Origin: Psococerastis gibbosa
Lineage: Eukaryota; Arthropoda; Insecta; Psocodea; Psocidae
Direction: 5' to 3'
Assembly (NCBI GenBank): GCA_963971405.1
Contig: OZ020489.1
Location: forward strand, 4,650,001-4,714,000
DNA: 64,000 nt
The position numbers and the translations under genes were made by a program. The notes beneath the pieces are model-generated. The model saw only the letters and a program-made list of their open reading frames with translations. It was not told the origin of the DNA and searched no databases. The stretch's first letter is position 1, and the number at the start of each line of letters is the position of its first letter. Positions 43,829 to 57,200 of the stretch are shown one piece after another.

Positions 43829-44776
43829 TGTCTATCATGGCCGTGTCCAGTAAGGGGTCCGGACCGCCCCCCCCCCCCCGCCCCAAATAATTTTTATGTG
43901 TAAGCCTGTAGTTTGAAGAATTGGAATAAATATATTTGAGTTTCAACACTGGATAGAATCGACTTTCATTAATAAATTACGTAAACAATTTTTTGCCCCC
44001 CCCCCCCTCCGAAATCGAAACCTGGGCACGGCCTTGGTGTCTATTAGCTTTTTATTTATTCTTCATCGTCCCGGGGTGTGCCCCCTCCCCCCCCCCCCTG
44101 TAAATGACGAAATAAAATTGGGTCGAAGAGCCATTTTATAACATAAGATCTCATAGTTTTATTGCTTTTTGGCATGTTAGTTTTTAAGTAATTTACATAT
44201 TTATATACTTTTGATTGTGATGTAGAGCCATCAAAGGAACTACATGAGTAAGTACCTAGATATATTGTAGGTCTATACCATATGAAGACTATACGGGAAT
44301 ACCGACCAGGGACCACAAAAGTTAGTTTCGTGAAAAACTAATTTTAAGATTTGACCCTGATCATTTTTCCCGTGTATAGATAGGGAAAATTCAAACCCAC
44401 ATAAATAAGCGTTTTTGACCAATTCGACTGAATTAACAGGCCGATTCTTCATGAATGTTAGTAAAAGCAGCGAAATTAGAAAATCGTTATTCCCGTGTGG
44501 TCTTCATATATTATTGTTGTAATAGGTAGGCACTTTTTACTATTTTAATCTGGGATACGTATGCGTAAAACTGCACTGCTATTCCTCCAGAGTTGAGGAA
44601 GAGATTTTAAAATATCTTGGCATTATTTGACAAAACTGATTTATTTCTCATAAGCCGCATTGATGAAAGTGGTCGGATAAATAATTCAAAAGAAATTTCG
44701 AAGGAATTTTAAATTTCCCCTGCTGAAATTGTGTCACCGTACTTCATACTTCAGAAAACTCCGATAAAGTGCATTG
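43829..44776 (+). repeat. Tandem duplication, 948 bp, unit 2
   Basis: Direct repeat of 42880-43828. Its end is marked by GTGCATTG, after which the sequences diverge. Confidence 0.88.
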
Positions 44777-45680
44777 CACAAATTTTAAAATTTTAACTTA
44801 GTTGGGGAACCTGATTTTTTTTTTGAGATGGTAGCTTGAAGCTTTTTTAATGCATTTTTCAATCTGACCCCATATTTCTGCGACTGTGGAACGAGAAATT
44901 TTTTAAAAATGTCAACAGCTCAAATTGGCTTATAGGATTTACGTTCGACAAGATTCATGTTATACTGGTTAGTATAGCTACACAAGTATACCAAATTAGG
45001 TATAGAAAATGAAAAAAAAAGTACCTATTTTGGTGTGCCAATTCTCTACGCAGCTCTTAACGTTTTTTTTTCAACCAAAAGTCAATTTAGTATTAAAATT
45101 AGTAGTTAAATTTAGCTTTGCCTTTATTTCAAAGCTACCGTACTTAACTAAGAGGGCTTTTACGGGTTATTCGTAGTTGCCCACTGAACCTTGGCCTGCC
45201 AACGGCATTGGTATTGTTTCCGTATGATTTTTTGGTCGTTGTAAACCCACACCGATAAATGGCAATGGACAAGCTGAACGTGCTTACCATTGACATTGTA
45301 CCGTAACAGCTGACTTAACCAAGTACCTGCGGGAACTAGTCTCCGTTATTGGTATGCTTATTTTGTGTGTAATTTTATCTAAGTTGGCTATTGTTTGTAC
45401 TATATGTCATCTAGGCAAAGCAATGTTCTAAAAGGGCATAGGAAATTGTTATGTCCTACCGCCCATATAATAACCAAACTTTAGCGCGTGATGTGCTTGG
45501 AGAACTGGAAAGGTAGGTGAGATTTTACGATTCGAACAATATGTTTAGTTAGGTACCTGTATTTTGTATTAATTTTTTTCTCAGCCTTTTATTTCGGCAC
45601 TCAATATAATACCATCATACATTGAAAAATTGTATTAGGCTAAAACATGTGCTACTGCCATCAGTACAGTACATAATATT

Positions 45681-45787
45681 ACGATAGGATGACACTTCGA
45701 AAACTACTATGTTTGTTCGAAAATTTGCACAAGCGGAACACCGAGTTTATTCGATTTTTATAAGTGTTCGAAGTGCCATCTTATCGT
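45681..45787. mobile_element. Short MITE with TIR ACGATA(G/A)GATG
   Basis: Ends ACGATAGGATGACACTTCGA and TCGAAGTGCCATCTTATCGT, inverted repeats over about 21 bases. 107 bp, no ORF. Confidence 0.6.
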
Positions 45788-46879
45788 GGTCGGGTAGTAG
45801 GCATGCATACTTTTATACCTAAAATAATTATAACCATGTAAACCCCTCCAAGTGCTGAGAAAATGGCGGTTAAGATAGGTTGGGTAGGGCACCTAACATC
45901 TTCCGTGAGTATACCTGAAGATAATTGGGTGTAAATTCTTTCATGTGCCTTTCCAATGTAAAAGAAAAGGGACAAACGCAAAAGAGATGGATCCTGTTTG
46001 TAACATACCTATTTCCAACTGTTAACGAATGTGTGAAGGTAGTAAACACTGTAGTCTTTTTCTTCCATGATTGGCGAAGGAGCTTTACAAACGACTGTGG
46101 GCTTCGCCCTTAGTCAAAAGTCTTCGTACCTATTATACTACTTAAGATTTCAGGTCTAAATTAGTTAGCCATGGTTATGCAATAAAATGTGGACTATAAA
46201 ATTTGCATGCAACATACAAAATTAATTACAAATTGACTTAGACACAGGAACTTCTCTTGTATTCGACAAAAAAATGTTTGAGTATAGTTCTGGTAGGCTA
46301 CAATAAAATAAATTCTTTGCGGACACGCGCTTTTAGAGAGGTTTGATCTTAAGATAGCCTATTTGACTGATTTGATTGTTTATTTAGTAGCCTAGTCTTC
46401 ATCTGTCGTACTGTACCAATTAGAGGGCTTGAAGTATGCAGGCTACGATGATAAAGCTTATACATTAGGCTAATTTTAAATTTATGACAGCCAATGAAAA
46501 CCAAGAATTGTCGCTGACAAAAGGGGACTTCTCCTAAATGGCAGCAATAATTCCTGGTCATAATTATTTATTAATTTGCAATTTACATTAAGCTTAGTGT
46601 CCACCTTATTATACTGTATTGACTATGAACTTCCCATTTAATATATTTAGTAAATCGGCTGTGTTCCATTTTGGATGCTAAGAAAAACCATTCTTGTCAT
46701 ATTGCTATAAGATGCAATGCAATTAAAAGTCTTGTTTTTACTTTTTTACTATGGGTTTTATAATTTTTAGGTTGCTTGTGATCCATTCTGAATTGTCTCA
46801 GGCAATGGTACAGTATCTAGGTAGGTTGATTTAAATTATAAGGTAAGTCTAGGCCTGTGCGCAGTATTTTTTTAGCAAA

Positions 46880-47000
46880 GTGTTAGTTGGACATACATTG
46901 CCTGCTGTGTTAATAGTCACTAGAAGAGAACAGTTAGAGTGGAGGCCATTGTCAGAAGAAGAGGGCAGTATGAGTCCAACTAACCCTTTGTTAAATAATA
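46880..47000. mobile_element. GTTAGTTGGAC palindromic element
   Basis: GTTAGTTGGACATACATTGC at the left and GAGTCCAACTAACCC at the right. Same family as 37696-37905 and 61110-61790. Confidence 0.5.
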
Positions 47001-47699
47001 TTACGCCATTAACCTTTACCAATAGCCTATAAGTAAGTCCACAAAAGATGTTGCCTGTACATTGCAGATTAGATGGTAAGTTCTGACTTCAGAGTGAACT
47101 GTTTGTCACACAAATATTTGTATTAGGAGGTTATAATGAGTACGAGTATATAGTAGAAATTGTATCGTATCCTACCGTACAATAATTGGTGATTTCATAA
47201 TATCTTAGTTAAGTTAGTGATCATTTTTGCAGAGCTAGTAGTATTATACCTCTGGAAAGCTCTCAGGTGAAATCTGTTTACTGTAGAAACTATGGTTCTC
47301 AAATAGCCATGGAAAGGGTTATGTAGCAATTTACACTAAACGAATTAGTCTCCTTCTTAGTGAAAAAGTCACATATTAATAACAATTGCAAAAGGACGCT
47401 AATAATAATTACATTTTAAAAGAACGAAATATGAATAGTAAGATAAGAAAAAAGAAAATAAAACTATTTCCCGCCAAATATAGTTTATCCGCCGACCATT
47501 AGAGGTCTCGCCATTTACCTTGATTTCCTTTACAGTGTATAATTTTTTTTATTGTTATTGTTTACTGTTCTAAAACATGCCGGTGGTATTATTGAACTTT
47601 TTTTTAAGTTTATTCTAGCCACTAGTTAATAATTCCTTAATTGATCAGAAATATTGTTCTCAATAGACATGTTTCCTTATAGTCTTCAATTTTATTCAA

Positions 47700-47787
47700 T
47701 ATACGCATGCCCCACGGGCGTTTCCACCTGTTGGAAGTCATTATCACTGCCAAAAACTACCAGTTGGAGTTGTCATACAAACATACG
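47700..47787 (+). other. Candidate 5' UTR exon of GGCX
   Basis: Non-repetitive sequence ending at a strong donor (ACATACG|GTGAGT, 47788), 337 bases before the acceptor of the first GGCX coding exon (TTGTTACAG, 48124). An ATG at 47707 is out of frame with GGCX after splicing and would be an upstream ORF. The exon's start cannot be seen. RNA evidence is lacking. Confidence 0.35.
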
Positions 47788-48132
47788 GTGAGTTTCGTTA
47801 TTTTAGTTATTTATACAGGAGTTTCAATTGTTGATTACGTATTTATAGCCCAAATGAACCGCGAAATGTATTTACTAGTTATAGAAGATACTACAGAAGT
47901 AAAAGTTTAAGTTTTTCTCTTATCAATAGCGCGCTGGAACTTTGAACTGTATACGTTGAATGAATGACAGTTTGTCTTTATTAGTGTTTATTGGATTTTC
48001 AAGGAGTTAATTGTCTTTTTTATTGTGTTTGTGTGTTATTAGAGCACAGCCTCGAGTTTTATTAACGCGTGGTAAGGCCTTTAAGCCTATTTTAGTACAA
48101 TAACTAGCATTTGTTTTGTTACAGTATACCTT

Positions 48133-48298
48133 ATGGAACCTGATACCAGCATTGAGCCAGATGATGCGGGCCCTATCCTCAAGGTACCCTCATCGAACAC
48201 GATGCATGATAAAGTTCGCACCAAACTGAACAATTTTATGTCTATTATTTTCGAGCCGACATGTCCATACTCTCTGGGAGTCGTCAGGATTCTTTTTG
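48133..48298 (+). CDS. GGCX: GGCX coding exon 1
   Basis: ATG at 48133, nine bases after the acceptor at 48123-48124. Encodes [20 protein letters not shown], a cytosolic N-terminus, then [16 protein letters not shown] at the start of the first membrane segment. Ends in phase 1 at GTAAGC. Confidence 0.88.
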
Positions 48299-51200
48299 GT
48301 AAGCAATTACAATTGGAATTTTAAACATACGTAATATATAGCATAAGGGAGAGGGGGGTATTTGGAGACATTGGCCAACAACGGGCAGTAAAATAAGCTG
48401 CTGAGATGATTTTCATTAGAACAGCCCGTCAAATGAAAAGAAGGGATCGGATACGAAATTAAATGATGTGAAGAGTGTTCGAAGAATGGAGAACACGCAG
48501 CTACAATGGTTCGCCCACCACGTCCAAGGGATGAACGAGAAGAGGACCACCAGGAGGTTGGCGGAAGCAAGGCCACGAGGTAGAAGACCCATCAGCAGAC
48601 CGAGGACGACAACAAGGAAAGGATTGAACAACTCGCCGGAGCAAGAGGGAAAACAGTGGCCGAGCTCAAGACGTTAGCGTCCGCCCCGGGGCGAGTTCAG
48701 GAAATAGGTTCGGGGCGAACCCCACACACTGCGCACGCGGCACTAAGGGGGAAGGGGAGGAAGAAGAGAGTTTGAAGAGGGGGTGAAGAGAAGAGCAAGA
48801 GGGTTTCATCCGAATGGATAACAGCAAGCGCGGGAGGTAATGGCTGGAGGAAGAGATATCCGGATGAGGTGATGAGCAGGTAATTAAAGAAACCACTACT
48901 AAGATAAGGAAACAAGACGAAGATCTAGGAAGAGAAACAAAATTGAGGATGATCACAGAAGGACTGGTACGTGAGGAATTATTGAATAATCAGAAGTGGG
49001 AAGAGTGAGGAGACTCAAGTGTCACACTCGGACAACTATTATTGGTGGTGATAGGAAGGAATAAAAATGATGAGAAGGTGATGGTAAGGGCCACCAGAGA
49101 GGCGTTGAGCCAGTCGTAGCAGACTGGATCATGACATCGCTAGAAAGCCGAATTATCTCAATGGTACTCGGCACAGACTCGATCACAGCCACGCCAGGTG
49201 AGGGCTGCCCACAAGGCGGATGCCTCTCCCCCCTCCTCTGGTCTCTGGTAGTCGACGGGCTGCTAACTGCACTAGGGCAAGATGGGTACGACGTCTGCGG
49301 CTATGCGGATGATTTGGTGATCTTGGTGCGAGGCCAGCATGACGCTCTTGTCTCTGAGCGAATGCAAAGGGCCTTAACCATAGCCCATAATTGGTGCCTT
49401 TCTGAAGGACTGAATATAAATCCTAAAAAAACCACCCTGGTCCCGTTCACGAGGAAGTTGAAGCTTAATATTAAAGCTCCCACCCTCAGCGGGGTGCGTT
49501 TAGCCCTCACAGATAGCACCAAATATCTTGGTGTTATCCTTGACCGGAAGCTCACATGGAGCCTGCATCTGGACCAGGCTGTAAGCAGGGCGCGAAACGC
49601 CTTATTTCTTACGAGCAGAATGGTGGGTAGAACGTGGGGGCTTAAGCCGAAAGTAACGGACTGGCTATATAAGTCCATTGTGCGACCTATAATTAGCTAT
49701 GCGGCGCTAATTTGGTGGCCTAGACTGCATAAGAGCAAAAAGGGAGCAAAATCTCTCACAAAACTACAGAGGCTGGCTTGCCTCGCGATCACGGGAGCAT
49801 CCCGTTCGTGCCCCACGGCTGCCATGGAGGTCCTATTGAACCTACCACCACTCCCGATTTTCATCGAGAGTGAGGCGGCTAAGTGGGCCTATCGCATTAA
49901 GAAAAGCCATGAACTAAAGCCTGGCGACCTTACCGGACACTTACGCATTCTTAATGAGTGCAAGGTTCCGGAGGTTATGTTCTCAGACTCCATGGAGACA
50001 ACTTTTCAATTCTCAAAGAATTTCTCGGTTATATTGGAAAGCCGGAAAAAATGGACTGACGGAGAGGTAGTCTTTCCATACGGCTCATTAAGATTTTATA
50101 CTGATGGGTCAAAAATAGAAAACGGAGGTACAGGGGCGGGGGTTTATGGGCCACGACTCAACTTAGTCATCCCCATGGGATCCCAACCCACAGTCTTCCA
50201 AGCCGAAATACATGCCATACGCGCATGTGCGGCGCACTGCATTAAACGTGCTTACCGCCACAGCAAGATATTCATTATCTCCGACAGCATGGCTTCCCTA
50301 CTTGCGCTGGACTCGAGTAGCTACGAGTCCAAGCAGGTGTGGGAATGTATGCTTGCACTCAACGCATTGGGAGTGACGAATAAAGTCACCCTCATGTGGG
50401 TTCCAGGACACGCCGGGATCGAAGGCAATGAAAATGCCGACGCCTTGGCGAGAGAAGGGAGCGCGCTACCCTTCATTGGGCCTGAACCCTTCTGCGCCTT
50501 CCCGAGAAACCGCCAAACCTTAGAGATTGGCCTATGGGAAGAAAAGAGAAAGGAAGCATACTGGAAGTCTGTCACAGGCCACAGACAATCCAAAATATTC
50601 CTCACTCACTCTAAGAGCTATACCGCCAAAGCACTGAACCTCAGCAAGCCTGAACTTAAGGTACTTACAGGTGCACTCACAGGACACTGCCACGTGAACT
50701 ACCATTTAAAGAACATGGGTAAAGTCTTGAATGACACCTGCCGATTCTGCAAAGAAAAGGCTGAGACTGCTGAGCATATCATCTGCTCGTGTCCGGCAGT
50801 AAAGAACAGACGGCTGCTAGCAACGTCCTCTTGGTTTCTATCACCAAGGGAGGCTTGCCAGTTGGCCCCTGGGCAGTTGTGCAGGTTTTTACGGGACCTG
50901 CTGACTGACCAGGACTAAAAGTACGGGGATTCACAATAGATCTTTAAGGTCAAAGTGAGCCAAGCTCAAGTAGCAGCATCGCCCCATTACTAATCTAATC
51001 TAATCTAAGGGCCACCAGGGGTACGGCACAGGGTGGGGTTATCTCGCCCCTGTTGTGGAACCTTGTGGTGGACAAAATCATCACCAGACTCAATGAGGTG
51101 GGAGTGTACGCACAAGGATATGCGGATGATTTGGCCATTGTGATTAGGGGTAAGTCCATGAGGGTCATAACCGAGCTAATGCAAATGGCTTTTTCTGAAG

Positions 51201-54200
51201 TAGAAAAATGGTGCAAGGCTGAAAATCTGAGCATCAACCCATCCAAAATCTCGATGGTACCATTTACTCGAAAGAGGAATCTTGATGGGGGAAAGCTGCC
51301 TAAGCTTTTCAATCAAGTTGTAAAACTGGGGACGGAGGTTAAGTATCTAGGGGTTAACCTAGACAAAGGACTTACCTGGAATCCCCATATTACAAAAACT
51401 ATTAACCGAGCTAAACAATTAATTTATGTTTGCAGACGGGCAATAGGCACAACGTGGGGAATCAGGCCTAAAATGGCAATGTGGATTTACACAATGGTCA
51501 TTAGGCCGGTGATTACCTACGGAAGTGTAGTTTGGTGAACCAAGACTAAACAGGTCACAGTGACAACCAAGTTGAATGGGCTCCAGTGGCTGGCCTGCCT
51601 CTGTATCACAGGAGCAATGTCAACTTCACCAGGGGATGTCCTGAATACTTTATTGAACCTGCCAACCCTGGGAGTCTTCATTGAAGCACAGGTCAGGATG
51701 GGCGCCTATAGATTGGAGCTGGAAGGCTGCTGGAGGAGCAAAAGGTCAGGCCACTCCAATATTACCAAAAGCATATCGGAAGACACGCTTTTAATGCCGT
51801 CAGACCGAATGACACCCCTGCTCTCATTCAGCAAACCATTTAACACTAGAATTCCAGCTAGAGAAGAATGGAATGCTGAAGAACATCAAACAGGGGACAA
51901 TGACCTAGTCTGGTATACAGATGGGTCGAAAATGGAAAATGGGGCTGGAGGAGGAGTCTATGGGGAAACTGTAGACAAATCCATAGTCCTAAGCCTCGGC
52001 AAATATGCTACAGTCTTTCAGGCTGAGGTAGGGGCCATTATGAAATGCCTAGAGGAGTGTATGGAAATGGAATGCAAGGGCAAAACCATTATTATCTATA
52101 CAGACTCGCAGGCAGCGATTAAGGCTGTGGGGGCTATAATGATCACATCAAAAATGGTGTGGCACTGCACCAACCTCCTAATAAAGGTGTGTCGGGAAAA
52201 CTCAGTCTCGCTGATTTGGGTCCCGGCGCACTCGAACTTTGATGGGAATGAAAGAGCCGACGAGCTGGCTCGAAAAGGTGCAGAAACGCCATTCATTGGT
52301 GCAGAACCTAAGTACGGGATGGCTTATTGCCAGGCCCCCAAGCAGATTTGCTAAGAAGGTTATTCCGGGTCCTAGTAAAAAGCTCACCGATCAGCTTCTC
52401 TCTTTAAGTAGAGAGCAAGCTAGAAGGGTGGTTGGCACGCTTACGGGCCACGGCCACTTCAACAAACACATGCATAGGGTTGGCGTGAAAAACGACAGTA
52501 GATGCAGACTGTGTGAAGTTGAAGAAGAAACAGCTGAACACATTCTCTTTGAATGTGAAGCTCTGGGACAAACTCGATATCAAGCTCTTGGCCACCCTAG
52601 GTCTGAAGAGGAAACCATCCGATCTAATCCCATCACAAAAACACTAGAATTCATCAAAAAGACTGGTGTTATAAGATGGGCGTAGACGGCAAACGTGGAA
52701 GCAAAAGACCTTCTAGGTCGACGCTTATAGGAACTCAAACGAGTAGACCCCACGAAGGAAAAAAAAAAAAAAAAGGAATAAAAAAAAAATGTTGAAAAAC
52801 TACTTAAAAGTACAATAGTATTAGTGATGGTGATAGTCGCCCAGGTGTGAAGTACGAGCCTCCATTTTGTTTCTGTTTATTGTAGGATTGATGATGGTGA
52901 TTGACATTCCCGACGAGAGGGGGCTCCACATAATAGACGAGCGTTTCGGAGACCCTTTGACATGTCACTTCCCTCTCTTTCACTGGTGGACACCTCTGCC
53001 TTTCGAATACATGGGTCTTCTCTACTTCTTCATGTGGCTCGGTATGTATGTCGTATAGGCTGCTCGGCTATCCCCCCCCCCTGAAGGTTGCAGGTTCAGA
53101 GACCTGTCCTTTCAATAATTTTTCTAGTGATGTTGGGTAGACAGGCTCGAAGTCAAGAACACGCGTGTGTTAAATTGAATAGTCTTTAGTTGTGTTAATG
53201 TCAAATAACGATACAATTGTTTTAACCAGAATAGAGTGTTTTACTTTTGCCAACATGGCTCGACCATAGAAATATATTAACTGGAACGGCGGGAGCCATA
53301 ATATCCCTTACGGGGCACCCGTTAACCATAAGCCAACTATCAGAGATAAGTACCAACGTAAGAAATATCGAAGTCTTACACATAGCAGCATAGCAGAACG
53401 GATACCTGGACCCGGTCAAAACTCTGTACTTAGCTTGTGCAGGCTCTTTTCCCAGCGAAATTGCGTACTTATCTTGTGCAGGCTACACTAGCAGCCATAT
53501 TGATAACGGTCAAATGCCACGGGATGGGCTCGACAGAGAGAGATCTCAAACGACACAGACGATTACTAACATAACATAACTAGTTTGGCGCTTAAAACAA
53601 AATTTTTCAAATTTAGGAGTTCAACAAAGTGGCGTGAACGTGCACGGACTTCCCCTCGACACGCCCAGAACACGCGTGAGCGTCAATAATCTCGGAACTT
53701 CAGAAATATATTATTTTTTGCACAATTTTGTCTCATGACTAATCGTTCGTGAATCACTGGATTCGAATCATCCGTGTGTACCGGCGCTAAATGAATGTTT
53801 TGTTGCAGGTGCAGCTGGGATGAGTATGGGCTTTTTCTTTAAAACCAGCTGCTTAATGTTCGTTATCCCGTATTGGTACATTTTCCTGCTGGACAAAACA
53901 ATGTGGAACAATCACAGTTATTTATTTGGACTTGTGTCCTTCCTGTTCCTCTTTACGTCGGCTAACAATTACTTGTAAGTATTTATGAAGGTACCGTTAT
54001 GGATCGTCTTTCTCTTTAAAAGTAGCTGAATAATGTTCATTGTTCCGTATTGTTTGTTGATACTGTTGTCGAATAAATTATGTAGTCAATAGAGAGTGTA
54101 CTTTTTCGTTAGAACTCTTTTTATTTTTAATTACATAGATTACGCACTGGAAAAGCGGTGTCAGCGCTAGTGCGATATGAGTTCTGCAATATGAGATCAT

Positions 54201-57200
54201 TTACAAGGCCCCTCCCCGTGAAGCGGGGTCTGAGCTTGCTTGAAATCTCCCTACACCTGATCGGCCGGAGCCGTAAGTCCTTTGTTGGACTTGGGAGCAG
54301 GATCGTACTCGTATATAATGTCTTTGTATTTATTTCGCAACTTAATGTTTTTATAACTTGCAATTACTTGTGTTTATTTTAAGTTTTATCTGCTCACTTG
54401 AACCGTTCGTGACATAATTTTATATGTGTTTTTTTGTGTAATATTTTATCAAGTCAACTTTTATTATAAGCCGTAAGGGATTTTTCATAGCTCTACGATT
54501 AATATTACATGAGATATTTTATTTTTACACTTATAAGTCTTTTCTCCTTCTGTTTGTCTCTTAAATTAATAAAAAGAAAAAAAAATGGTCGAAGTTCGAG
54601 ACAAAAACCCAATAATTCAGCTAGACTTGTTTTTTTGCAGTTCCATCGATGCACTTCTTGATCCCACGATTCGGAACAAACCTGTTCCACGATGGAACTA
54701 CTGGATCATTCGTTTTCAATTCTTTCTGCTGTATTTCTATGCGGGGTTGAAGAAAATGGATCCTGACTGGATATTTGGATATTCGATGACTGCGCTCGGC
54801 GAGCATTGGGTCTTTGACCCTTTCAGGTGAGAATCATAATAAATCTATATACTGTATATATAAATGAATCCCTATTTCCCTTTGTCACGGCATCACGCGT
54901 ATGCTGCGGAAAACCCGATAAAAAAATCCAGAACCACTGCGACCAAAATGGCTTTGTAGCGGTATTCGGTGAACTTTTGGCCAACTTTCCCCCAAGTCTC
55001 CCATCTATGCCATACCTGACTGCTTCTGCATGACTTAAAAAGTAACAACGTGCAGCAACTCGAAAAAATGCCCATTTTCGACGAAAAAAACGCGTTTTTC
55101 GGGGGCAATGTTCGCGGGGAAAAAATGGATTAGAAAAATTTAAAACCACTTTGCTACTTTCCACTATTCTTGTTCTTTACAACCGGTTTTGCTTCTCGAC
55201 TAGCGGTTTCGTTACAGCTAGGTACTTAAGGGGGACGTGAAAGTCGCTTACATGCGGGAAAAGGGTACTCTTAGCGGTGCATGCATAAAATTAAAAAATT
55301 CCACAGCCTGCAATTTTTAACCGACATGATAAGTTAATATATCGTTGAAGGCAGTTTGAATGGGGGTTTCAAGCGAGTATACAAAAAGTGGTTCCATCCT
55401 TCCCCTCCCCCTTCAAAATCGGGTCGAACAGGAAATTTCACTAGATATTATTCCCGTTTTCTGTAATTTCGAAAAATCTACCTACTTTTTTGGGGCCACA
55501 ATGTTTCGTAAATTTGCAGTTTTGCATGTTGTTTACTAATGTAAACAAATTATCAACAAGTCATCCAATTTAGGCCTACTATTTCGGCTACAGTGTGGAT
55601 ATCTTCAAGTTTCACGTTAAAAATGGCCTATTTTTCTCTTCCGATTTCTATAATATGTATTTTATATGGCTAAAAATTATCACTCATTATACTACTGTAC
55701 TGGTTTAATGTAACTATCGTACACTATTAACATATTTCCCCAATTTAAGAAGATATTATAAAAATGAATCCCTATATCCCCATGTCACGGCATCACGCGT
55801 GAACGGCTGGACCGATTTCACTATTTTTTTTTGTTTTGTTGTGTTTGTTATTGTCAGGAGAAGGTTCCTATGAAAGAAAAAAAAATTTAAAAAATTGCGC
55901 GGAAAATTAGAAAATTCTAGAAATTGAAGTTGTGTGATGCGAGCCCCGAAGGTGCGAGCTGTGTAATGCCCAATGCGAGGCCCCGAAGGGGCGAGCTTCC
56001 GCCCGCTGCAGGCGCAAGGTGCCCCAAGCGTACGTAAAATAAATACCTAACATACACTACAACACAAGTGTGTATGATGCATGAATCATGCAGACTGTTT
56101 CTTTTAACCCCGATAGACTTTTTTCCCCATTTTTTTTGTCCTATTTTTCCATTTTTGTCCCCATTTTTCATAAAATATCGACAGTGGCGTATTATATAAA
56201 ATGTATTGGGGGGGGGGGGGATTTGAAGACCAAATTGACACTAGCTATCAACTTCTTGCCGGGCAATCAAACCGCTTACCGCTCACTGCTTACCCAAACA
56301 TCTTCAAGATCTGGGAAATTAGGCATTTACAAGCTATTAGTTTTAATGAAGTAAACTAATGGGTAAGTTTGCATGGGCGGAAACTGACGGAATTTAATTG
56401 CCGTTGACAATAATTTGACTACATTACAGGTTAGTGCTGACTACCGAGCAGATAGATCTATGGATTATCCACATCTTCGGGTTCTTGTTCGACCTGACCG
56501 TCGGCTTCTGGCTGCTGTGGGACAAGACACGCCCCCTCGCCATGTTCTTCTCCACCAACTTCCACCTTATGAACAGCAGGATGTTCGATATTGGGCAATT
56601 TCCATATGTTTGTCTTGTTACTACGCCCGTTTTCTGCTCGTACGATTGGCCTTGCCGATTGAAAAGTAATTATGTTGCGTTATATGTAAGAGTGAGCTCA
56701 GCTTATTGGGTGTGGAAATGGCCCTTAACTATGGCATAGAACATAGAAGAAAGTTAGGGAGTTCGTCATAGCAGTGTAGTCCAACCAAAAGGTTACCAAT
56801 GCAATGCTTATGGGCGAATTTTGGGCCTTTCGGCCCACTCTTAGAACTAAGACTAACCCATAATAATAATACAATGTCATATAATATGATTGAACGGATG
56901 ATTTACCTGCAAAAAAAAAAAAGAAAAAAGAATAGAACTACGTACAAGGCCATTTAAACACCATTCACACACACTTGTTGATTACTTGATTGTATAATTT
57001 AACAGAAATACATATTTTTTATGTATTTATTTATTTTCATAGGCACCCATAAAACAGTCGTGACAAGCCCCTTATAATTTCTTGGAACTTCGTTTTCTTT
57101 CTATATAATAGGTATAAATAATTATTTATTGACAAATGTATTTTTTTTTTTACAGTTTATATGTCGAAACCATGCAAAGATAGTACAAAAAGTCCATCAG

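Larger units (their letters stand above)
30952..47690. other. Intergenic region between CPSF6 and GGCX
   Basis: No gene recognised over about 16.7 kb. Contents are the repeats listed separately. Stretches with nothing identifiable: 31440-32000, 32880-33430, 33540-34690, 35640-36130, 44800-45670, 45800-46870 and 47010-47690. Confidence 0.6.

Noticed and set aside
49301..49678. 125-residue minus-strand ORF
   Set aside because: Lies opposite the RT domain of the retrotransposon, which has clear YADD and PQGG motifs on the + strand.
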